From Sphingobacteriales bacterium (GTDB lineage Bacteria; Bacteroidota; Bacteroidia; Chitinophagales; Chitinophagaceae): a DNA stretch of 5,025 bases. The stretch lies in NCBI GenBank assembly GCA_947472965.1, contig CANJEF010000128.1:1-5025 (forward strand). The letters are read 5' to 3'. This document shows positions 1-5,025 of this stretch, one piece after another. Position numbers and translations under genes: made by a program. The stretch's first letter is position 1. Every line of letters begins with the position of its first letter. A model generated the notes under the pieces. The model made no database searches. It was not told the DNA's origin and worked only from the letters and a program-made list of their open reading frames with translations.

Positions 1-114
1 GTCAATCATCTCAAGAAATGACATTTCGGAAGAGATATCGCCAATCTGATACGATTCGAAGCGACCTTCCGTCTTGTTGTTTTTTTGACGCCAAACTTTC
101 AAATTAAGATTCAT
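1..114 (-). CDS. sdhB: Succinate dehydrogenase/fumarate reductase iron-sulfur subunit, N-terminal part (cut by left edge)
   Basis: Only the first 38 codons are in the window and the frame stays open to base 1. The translation begins [12 protein letters not shown] and continues with [19 protein letters not shown], the typical opening of the plant-type ferredoxin domain of Bacteroidota SdhB/FrdB. The cysteine clusters for the [2Fe-2S], [4Fe-4S] and [3Fe-4S] centres would lie beyond the edge. The subunit carries electrons from the SdhA flavin to the quinone/heme site of SdhC on the cytoplasmic face of the membrane. It follows sdhA after 40 nt, and the C-A-B order supports the call. The start is uncertain: an in-frame ATG 15 nt upstream (127..129) would add MQHYT. 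I chose the ATG at 112..114 because family resemblance begins there. Neither start has a clear Shine-Dalgarno sequence. Confidence 0.9.
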   Translation of the reverse strand, partial: MNLNLKVWRQKNNKTEGRFESYQIGDISSEMSFLEMID

Positions 115-154
115 CGTATAATGCTGCATATGAATATTATTATCAGATAAAAAA

Positions 155-2128
155 TTATTTATAACTACGTTGACTTGGTTTTACCACATCATAATCAAGT
201 ATTTCCTTATGTAAAACCCAATCTCCAACTTCCTTGTTTTCCCAAGCAGATACAAACATATGTCCTGCATCATCACGCAATGCCTCACCATCGGGTGTTT
301 GGAATTCCTCACGGAAATGTCCACCACAACTTTCATTACGCTCCAGTGCATCAAGGCACATCAATTCACCCAACTCAAGAAAATCAGCTACCCTTCCTGC
401 TTTATCAAGTTCAGGATTCATTTCATCAATGCTTCCAGGTATAAGAACGTCAGACCAAAATTCTTCTCTTAGTGCCCTTACTTCTGCAATGGCTTGTTTC
501 AAACCTTGCTCACTTCTTGCCATTCCACATTTATCCCAAATGATTTTACCCAAACGCTTGTGAAAGCTCTCTACCGTTTGCTTTCCTTGTATCGACATCA
601 ACTTGTTGATACGCTCACTTGCCACTTTTTCCGCTTCAACAAATGAAGGATGATCTGTAGAAATATTGCTAGTTCTGATTTCATCAGACAAATAGTTTCC
701 AAGTGTGTAAGGGATTACAAAATATCCATCAGCCAATCCCTGCATCAAGGCAGATGCACCTAACCTATTTGCACCATGATCACTAAAGTTAGCTTCGCCA
801 AGGGCATATAAGCCATCAACTGTGGTCTTCAACTCATAATCAACCCAAAGGCCACCCATTGTGTAATGCACGGCAGGATAAATTCTCATTGGGGTTTCAT
901 AAGGATTTTCGCCAGTGATCTTCTCATACATATTGAAAAGATTACCATACTTTTCTTTTACCACATCTTTACCAAGTGCTATAATTGCTTCTGTGCCGAT
1001 ATTGCCAAGGTTCTTTTTACTGGCTTCAATTTTCCCATATCTCAAAATAGCATCTGCATAGTCAAGGTAAACAGCCTGCTTTGAACTTCCTACACCGTAA
1101 CCCGCATCACATCTTTCCTTTGCAGCCCTAGAAGCAACATCTCTAGGAACCAGGTTACCGAATGCAGGATATCTTCTTTCCAGGTAATAATCCCTTTCAT
1201 TTTCGGGAATATCCGCTGGCTTTCTTTCGTCATTCTGTTTCATCGGAACCCAAATACGTCCGTCATTCCTGAGCGACTCTGACATTAAGGTGAGTTTCGA
1301 TTGGTGATCTCCAGAAACTGGAATACAAGTGGGATGTATTTGTGTAAAACAAGGATTGGCAAAATAGGCGCCCTTCTTATGTGCTTTCCATGCAGCAGTC
1401 ACATTTGAACCCATGGCATTGGTAGACAAATAAAACACATTGCCATAACCACCGGTACACAATAAAACAGCATGTCCAAAATGTCTTTCCAATTCACCCG
1501 TTACCAAATTACGAGCGATGATACCCCTCGCCTTGCCATCGATAATAACCAATTCAATCATCTCATGACGCGTATGCATCTCAACTGTTCCCAAGGCTAC
1601 TTGTCTTTCCAAAGATTGATATGCTCCAATTAACAACTGCTGTCCAGTTTGACCGGCAGCATAAAAAGTTCTTTGAACCTGTGTACCTCCAAAAGAACGG
1701 TTGCTTAGCAATCCACCATATTCTCTTGCAAATGGCACACCCTGAGCAACACATTGATCAATGATATTTGTACTTACTTCAGCAAGACGGTGAACATTTG
1801 CCTCCCTTGCACGATAGTCGCCACCCTTGATGGTATCATAAAATAACCTGTATACTGAATCGCCATCATTCTGGTAATTCTTTGCAGCATTGATTCCACC
1901 CTGGGCTGCAATTGAATGCGCCCTTCGTGGTGAATCCTGAAAACAAAAAGCCTTTACCTTGTAACCCATTTCACCCAAGCTTGCAGCAGCCGAAGCGCCA
2001 GCTAAACCAGTACCCACTACTATTACCTCTAGTTTTCTTTTATTGGCTGGATTTACCAGTTTGACTGACCCCTTGTACTTTGTCCATTTTTCATCAAGTG
2101 ATCCAGGAGGAATTTTAGAATCTAGCAT
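155..2128 (-). CDS. sdhA: Succinate dehydrogenase flavoprotein subunit (type B SQR/fumarate reductase family)
   Basis: Catalytic subunit of complex II. It oxidises succinate to fumarate in the cytoplasm and passes electrons through covalently bound FAD to SdhB. At 657 residues it is the long form usual for type B enzymes of Bacteroidota and epsilon-proteobacteria. Visible landmarks: the dinucleotide-binding GxGxxG ([10 protein letters not shown], ~37-46); HSIAAQGG at 71-78, where H71 is the expected FAD attachment residue; FTQIHPT at 261-267 with substrate-site H265; PRDVASRA at 328-335, whose R329 corresponds to the catalytic proton-shuttle arginine; HYTMGG with H421; and NRLGASAL with substrate-binding R455. 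The C-terminal helical region contains [10 protein letters not shown] (~600-609). All key active-site residues are present, so it should be functional. It starts 24 nt after sdhC and is followed by sdhB after 40 nt, consistent with one transcript. The sequence alone cannot separate succinate oxidation from fumarate reduction; SDH is the likelier role in an aerobic Bacteroidota. Confidence 0.97.
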   Translation of the reverse strand: MLDSKIPPGSLDEKWTKYKGSVKLVNPANKRKLEVIVVGTGLAGASAAASLGEMGYKVKAFCFQDSPRRAHSIAAQGGINAAKNYQNDGDSVYRLFYDTIKGGDYRAREANVHRLAEVSTNIIDQCVAQGVPFAREYGGLLSNRSFGGTQVQRTFYAAGQTGQQLLIGAYQSLERQVALGTVEMHTRHEMIELVIIDGKARGIIARNLVTGELERHFGHAVLLCTGGYGNVFYLSTNAMGSNVTAAWKAHKKGAYFANPCFTQIHPTCIPVSGDHQSKLTLMSESLRNDGRIWVPMKQNDERKPADIPENERDYYLERRYPAFGNLVPRDVASRAAKERCDAGYGVGSSKQAVYLDYADAILRYGKIEASKKNLGNIGTEAIIALGKDVVKEKYGNLFNMYEKITGENPYETPMRIYPAVHYTMGGLWVDYELKTTVDGLYALGEANFSDHGANRLGASALMQGLADGYFVIPYTLGNYLSDEIRTSNISTDHPSFVEAEKVASERINKLMSIQGKQTVESFHKRLGKIIWDKCGMARSEQGLKQAIAEVRALREEFWSDVLIPGSIDEMNPELDKAGRVADFLELGELMCLDALERNESCGGHFREEFQTPDGEALRDDAGHMFVSAWENKEVGDWVLHKEILDYDVVKPSQRSYK

Positions 2129-2152
2129 ATCTCGTTTTTTATAAAAGGACGT

Positions 2153-2863
2153 TTAAAATAAAAGTGTGAGTGAACCCGGTATAGTCTTCAAGTCGAAATG
2201 CATATGTATTGGCATGAGCGCAAATATCAATGGTACAATAATTGAGAAAACAATTCCAATATTTTTGATCATTGGAAAATAATTTTTGTTTGTCCATCCC
2301 ATCGTTTGTGCTGCACTTTGAATACCATGCAACAGGTGCCATGACAAAGAAAAGCATCCCAACAAATAAAGAGAAACGGCCCATGGTTCAGCAAATACAT
2401 TTCTCATTTGTGAATAAAGATCATGGTATTCATGGCCATCATGGGTGTACGGGGAAAGTCCTCCAAATCTTGATGGAACCCAGAAATGTACCAAGTGTAC
2501 AATAAGAAAAAGTAGTATCAAGGTTCCCAACAGGGCCATCGACCTTGAGTACCATTTAGACGTTTTATTCCCTGCACTCACCGCATACCTGGTTTTCCGT
2601 TTTGACCAGTTTTGAAGTTCGAGGGAATAACCTTGAAAAATGTGTACAATGAAGCCTGCAAACAAACCGATTTCTGAAATTCTTATGAGGATGTTTGTTC
2701 CCATGAAATGGGCAGCAAGGTTGAAATTCAATTGTGGATTCTCAAAAAACACATTTGCATTTACATAACAATGTACAACCAGAAAAATCACAAGAAAAAT
2801 TCCTGTCATCGCCATCAAGAGCTTTTTCCCAATCGAAGAACTAAATAATTGACTCCAGTTCAT
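2153..2863 (-). CDS. sdhC: Succinate dehydrogenase cytochrome b subunit (type B, di-heme membrane anchor)
   Basis: Integral membrane subunit that anchors SdhAB and carries electrons to menaquinone through two b hemes. The 236-residue protein shows five hydrophobic segments (about residues 14-36, 58-80, 108-130, 158-183 and 200-222), the layout of single-anchor type B enzymes such as Wolinella FrdC. Candidate axial heme ligands are H31 (helix 1), H74 (helix 2), H123 or H126 (helix 3) and H176 or H179 (helix 4). This assignment is by position and was not aligned. The loop between helices 3 and 4 is histidine-rich (YTHDGHEYHD, 139-148). The N-terminus (NWSQLFSSSIGKKLLMAMTG) is typical of Bacteroidota SdhC. 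The ATG at 2861..2863 is supported by an AAGGA motif just upstream and by a promoter about 30 nt away. It is the first gene of sdhCAB, with sdhA starting 24 nt after its stop. Confidence 0.95.
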   Translation of the reverse strand: MNWSQLFSSSIGKKLLMAMTGIFLVIFLVVHCYVNANVFFENPQLNFNLAAHFMGTNILIRISEIGLFAGFIVHIFQGYSLELQNWSKRKTRYAVSAGNKTSKWYSRSMALLGTLILLFLIVHLVHFWVPSRFGGLSPYTHDGHEYHDLYSQMRNVFAEPWAVSLYLLGCFSLSWHLLHGIQSAAQTMGWTNKNYFPMIKNIGIVFSIIVPLIFALMPIHMHFDLKTIPGSLTLLF

Positions 2864-2867
2864 AGTT

Positions 2868-2872
2868 TCCTT
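2868..2872 (-). promoter_or_regulatory. Shine-Dalgarno-like site of sdhC
   Basis: AAGGA sits 4 nt upstream of the sdhC ATG within AAAAGGAAACT. The spacing is short, but this is the best Shine-Dalgarno match among the gene starts in the window, and it fixes the sdhC start. The other genes have weak or no matches, which is common in Bacteroidota. Confidence 0.55.
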
Positions 2873-2894
2873 TTAGTAGATTTCGAATTATGTG

Positions 2895-2926
2895 CAAATT
2901 TAACACATGGAGTCCATAAAAAGCAA
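2895..2926 (-). promoter_or_regulatory. Probable sdhCAB promoter, Bacteroidota -33/-7 type
   Basis: Read on the minus strand, TTG (2924..2926, in CTTG) is followed after 21 nt by TAAATTTG (2895..2902). This matches the Bacteroidota primary-sigma consensus TTG / TAnnTTTG in sequence and spacing. It lies in the only sizeable intergenic gap, directly before sdhC. The predicted transcript start is around 2888-2890, leaving a leader of about 25 nt that contains the AAGGA site. The start site is inferred from the elements and has not been measured. Confidence 0.7.
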
Positions 2927-2975
2927 GAAAGACGTATATCAATATAATTTAGATTTTACCCTATTTTACTTCTTG

Positions 2976-3545
2976 TCATCCGCTGTTCAATTTTTTTAGG
3001 ATAAGATTGTCCAATTTGATAAACAAATTAGGCGGCGTATAGGTTCTCCATTCTGGAAAATCAATGAAATCAACATAGCGCTGGATACCGGACTTTAAAA
3101 ACTCTGAACTGGACTGACGGGGCAGATTGAGCATCATGACCCATCCACCTTGATCTTGAATATCGTCATACCATTCTTCATAATAACAATCATCGCTGCT
3201 ATGAAAATTGAGGACATTTTCTCCAATTAGTATGAATTTGTTGATTTTCCTATCAATCATCTTGTCAATCACCTCTCTTTTCAGGAGCATGATATCGTTT
3301 TCAATGGCATCGTTCCATTCACCGATAGTTTCTATGATAGCGAACCCCTGTTCATAGTCGCAGTAAAGAATTTTTATGTAAAGTGTGGGAGATCCAAATT
3401 CATCCCATTGTGGATGAATAAAATAATTGTAAACGGTTTGGGTATATTCAAATTCTGAGTGTGATTTTCCAAAAAAGGGAGACAGCTTATCTTCTTCAGA
3501 AATGTAAAAGTGACGCCAATTATAGTATGGTTCTATTTCATGCAT
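2976..3545 (-). CDS. Conserved hypothetical protein of Bacteroidota type, downstream of murQ
   Basis: A 189-residue soluble protein of unknown function. It has no signal peptide and no membrane segment. It is acidic in its first two thirds and rich in aromatics (six Trp, about fourteen Tyr). Its style (EPYYNWR near the N-terminus, SPFFG, a YNYFIHPQWDEFGSPTLYIK stretch, GFAIIETIGEWND, and FILIGENVLNFHSSDDCYYEEW at ~104-125) resembles uncharacterised proteins I recall from Bacteroidota genomes, but I cannot name a family. The middle (~67-119) reads as strand, acidic turn, helix, strand, which is loosely like a STAS or other alpha/beta domain; this is a weak inference. The ATG at 3543..3545 lies 14 nt after the murQ stop, so it is probably co-transcribed with the kinase and murQ. 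It ends 112 nt before sdhC, which has its own promoter. The frame is intact and looks like a real gene: long, with protein-like composition and a tight operon fit. Confidence 0.85.
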   Translation of the reverse strand: MHEIEPYYNWRHFYISEEDKLSPFFGKSHSEFEYTQTVYNYFIHPQWDEFGSPTLYIKILYCDYEQGFAIIETIGEWNDAIENDIMLLKREVIDKMIDRKINKFILIGENVLNFHSSDDCYYEEWYDDIQDQGGWVMMLNLPRQSSSEFLKSGIQRYVDFIDFPEWRTYTPPNLFIKLDNLILKKLNSG

Positions 3546-3559
3546 AGGATCTTGCCTAT

Positions 3560-4378
3560 TTAAGAAATTGAGCTTGCTGCCTTGCTCACACTTCCATATA
3601 ACAAAAGATTTTTTCTAGCTTCCTCATAACCCAAATGAGGTTTTTTTTCAATGAGCATTTTAATACCCCTTTCTATCAATTTTTCATTTGTCAGCTGCAT
3701 GTTCACCATTTTATTGTCCTCTACCCTTCCTAATTGAATCATCACAGATGTTGAAATCATATTTAAAATCAACTTTTGTGCGGTTCCGCTTTTCATTCTG
3801 GTACTTCCAGTTAAAAATTCCGGACCAAGTGATACTTCAACAGGACAATCAGACTGTTCAGAAATGGGAGAACCAATATTACAAACAACCGAACCAGTGG
3901 TAATGTTGTTTTCCTTACAAGATTTTAATGCTCCTAAAACATACGGGGTTGAACCGCTAGCCGCAATGCCAATAACAATATCTTTTTTATTTACCTGATG
4001 TTTTAGAAGTTCAGTCCATGCGGTGCCGGGGTCATCCTCCGCAAATTCCACAGCCTTAAACATGGCATCTCTGCCACCGGCCATGATAGCAACTACGAGA
4101 TCTGATGGTACGCCAAAGGTAGGCGGACATTCACTTGCATCAACAACAGCAATCCTCCCGCTTGTACCAGCCCCGATGTAAAAAAGCCTTCCCCCTGCTA
4201 ATAGTTTATCAGCAACGACCCTTGATAGCTTTGCAATTTGGGGAATGGCAAGGGATACAATTTCTGCCACTTTGCAATCTTCCTGGTTGATGCCCAACAG
4301 TATTTCCTCAACAGACATTTTATCAATGTGCCTGTATAAAGAATCTTGTTCCGTGGATTTTATGAATGGTTTTGACAT
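3560..4378 (-). CDS. murQ: N-acetylmuramic acid 6-phosphate etherase
   Basis: Cytoplasmic lyase-type etherase that cleaves the D-lactyl ether of MurNAc-6-phosphate to give GlcNAc-6-phosphate and D-lactate in peptidoglycan recycling or MurNAc use. The 272-residue protein is a single SIS-domain protein. It shows GAGTSGR (69-75), DASECPPTFG (80-89) with catalytic E83, EFAED (111-115) with E114, GIAASGSTPYV (137-147), and the GckR/MurQ signature TGSTRMKSGTAQK (190-202). E83 and E114 match the E. coli MurQ catalytic residues in both motif and numbering. It is about 25 residues shorter than E. coli MurQ at the C-terminus, ending soon after YGSVSKA (261-267). This looks like a natural short form, since the whole SIS core and both catalytic glutamates are present. 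The ATG at 4376..4378 lies 9 nt after the stop of the upstream sugar kinase, indicating a shared transcript and consecutive steps. Confidence 0.96.
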   Translation of the reverse strand: MSKPFIKSTEQDSLYRHIDKMSVEEILLGINQEDCKVAEIVSLAIPQIAKLSRVVADKLLAGGRLFYIGAGTSGRIAVVDASECPPTFGVPSDLVVAIMAGGRDAMFKAVEFAEDDPGTAWTELLKHQVNKKDIVIGIAASGSTPYVLGALKSCKENNITTGSVVCNIGSPISEQSDCPVEVSLGPEFLTGSTRMKSGTAQKLILNMISTSVMIQLGRVEDNKMVNMQLTNEKLIERGIKMLIEKKPHLGYEEARKNLLLYGSVSKAASSIS

Positions 4379-4387
4379 GAATCAAAT

Positions 4388-5025
4388 TCATTTTTGATGA
4401 AAGCTTTCCAGACCCTCAATCGGCTGTTTGATAATTCTACCCAATTCAAGTCCGTAATAAGTACAAAGTTCACTTATTTTATCCTTGAAATAAAACGAAA
4501 TGCTGCCAACAAAGTGAAACTGGAAAGATGTGTGATTTTTATATTGAATCAGATGCATATCAAAAAAATCACGCAGCCCGTCTTCAATGATATTTTCGAT
4601 GATATAATGCCCCCTGTGAACTGAAAGAAATTTAGCAAATGTGGCTAGATATCTGTTCGCAAATGGTTCTTTGTATATCTTTTGTAGGATTTCTGCCTTG
4701 TTGGTTGAGTATGCTTCATCAAAAGCATCCATCAGGTTTTTATCAAATTTTTTATAGAGATAATGCTGTAGAACCATCTTGCCCAAATAAGCACCGCTGC
4801 CTTCATCTCCCAATATATATCCCAATCCCGGTGAATTTTGCACAATTTTTTTTCCATCAAAAAAACAGGAATTTGAGCCTGTTCCTAAAATACAGGCAAA
4901 GCCTTTTTCCCTTCCACAAAGTGCAATAGCTGCGCCCATAAGATCATGTGTAACATGAACTTGTTTAGTCACCAATGTGCTCTCCAAGGCTCTTTTTACA
5001 ATATTGGCATTCGCTATTGTATAAC
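4388..5025 (-). CDS. BadF/BadG/BcrA/BcrD-family amino-sugar kinase (GlcNAc and/or MurNAc kinase), C-terminal part
   Basis: The frame is open to base 5025, so the gene continues past the right edge. About 211 codons are present, and I estimate that some 70 N-terminal residues, with the first phosphate-binding motif, are missing. The first in-window start-like codon (TTG at 4985..4987) lies inside the domain and is not the real start. Visible ASKHA-fold motifs are VTHDLMGAA with the likely catalytic Asp (fragment residue 27), the ATP-binding ILGTGSNS (DNA ~4868-4891) and LGYILGDEGSGAYLG (~fragment 67-81). The C-terminus carries HFVGSISFYF and GRIIKQPIEGL, typical of Bacteroidota N-acetylglucosamine kinases in this family. 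The protein is cytoplasmic and phosphorylates an amino sugar with ATP. Being followed 9 nt later by murQ points to MurNAc or GlcNAc from peptidoglycan as substrate. The Clostridium MurK kinase of this family accepts both sugars. Specificity cannot be read from this fragment, so no symbol is given. Confidence 0.88.
   Translation of the reverse strand, partial: YTIANANIVKRALESTLVTKQVHVTHDLMGAAIALCGREKGFACILGTGSNSCFFDGKKIVQNSPGLGYILGDEGSGAYLGKMVLQHYLYKKFDKNLMDAFDEAYSTNKAEILQKIYKEPFANRYLATFAKFLSVHRGHYIIENIIEDGLRDFFDMHLIQYKNHTSFQFHFVGSISFYFKDKISELCTYYGLELGRIIKQPIEGLESFHQK

Noticed and set aside
175..563. Overlapping plus-strand open frames opposite the 3' end of sdhA
   Set aside because: They are antisense shadows of sdhA with low-complexity or His/Pro/Ser-rich translations and no supporting start signals.
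866..1084. 72-codon plus-strand frame opposite sdhA
   Set aside because: It lies entirely antisense to a conserved coding sequence, and its composition does not look like a real protein.
2139..2384. 81-codon minus-strand reading frame overlapping the 3' part of sdhC
   Set aside because: It lies in another frame inside an intact, well-recognised sdhC. Its translation has no family character, and there is no sign of a frameshift needing a second gene.
2272..2505. 77-codon plus-strand frame opposite sdhC
   Set aside because: Antisense shadow of a conserved gene, with no homology that I recognise.
2930..2975. Possible terminator after the hypothetical gene
   Set aside because: The segment is AT-rich with only a tiny imperfect palindrome (TATATTGATATA). 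There is no stable GC stem followed by a T-run.
3560..3625. MurQ truncated at the C-terminus relative to E. coli
   Set aside because: The catalytic SIS core and signature are complete, and the stop is followed by a tightly spaced next gene. This fits a short family form better than a broken gene.
3688..3903. 71-codon plus-strand frame opposite murQ
   Set aside because: Antisense shadow of murQ; it ends in a Gln/Asn-rich run with no domain features.
4394..4929. Two plus-strand frames (4394-4624 and 4639-4929) opposite the kinase
   Set aside because: Both are antisense to the conserved kinase, and neither translation looks like a known protein.
4985..4987. TTG as the start codon of the kinase
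   Set aside because: The frame continues upstream to the window edge without a stop, and the sequence there is still kinase-like. The gene is truncated by the window; it does not start here.

Overview
The window is an ordinary, compact piece of a Bacteroidota chromosome. The closest feel is Chitinophagaceae/Sphingobacteriia, judged by eye from protein style. Supporting signs are a three-gene type B succinate dehydrogenase set in the order C-A-B, a promoter of the Bacteroidota -33/-7 type (TTG, 21 nt, TAAATTTG), mostly weak Shine-Dalgarno sequences, and moderately AT-rich DNA. Every gene I can support lies on the minus strand, so transcription runs from the right edge to the left.

Right part (5025 down to 2976), in transcription order: the C-terminal ~211 codons of a BadF/BadG-type amino-sugar kinase cut by the window edge, then murQ (N-acetylmuramic acid 6-phosphate etherase), then a 189-residue conserved-looking protein of unknown function. 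The gaps are only 9 and 14 nt, so the three are probably co-transcribed. Kinase and etherase make a sensible two-step salvage route for peptidoglycan amino sugars: phosphorylation of MurNAc and/or GlcNAc, then removal of the D-lactyl ether from MurNAc-6-P to give GlcNAc-6-P. The third protein has no assigned role.

Left part (2926 down to 1): a promoter in the 112-nt gap, then sdhC (di-heme cytochrome b membrane anchor), sdhA (flavoprotein) and the first 38 codons of sdhB (iron-sulfur subunit), which runs off the left edge. Together they encode succinate:menaquinone oxidoreductase (complex II), which links the TCA cycle to the respiratory chain.

No RNA genes, mobile elements, CRISPR arrays, long repeats or obvious rho-independent terminators were seen. 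There is no gene-free stretch over 300 bases; the longest gap is 112 nt. I see no convincing new biological system. The points most worth a second look are the unknown protein attached to the murQ operon, the substrate of the kinase, and the sdhCAB promoter.
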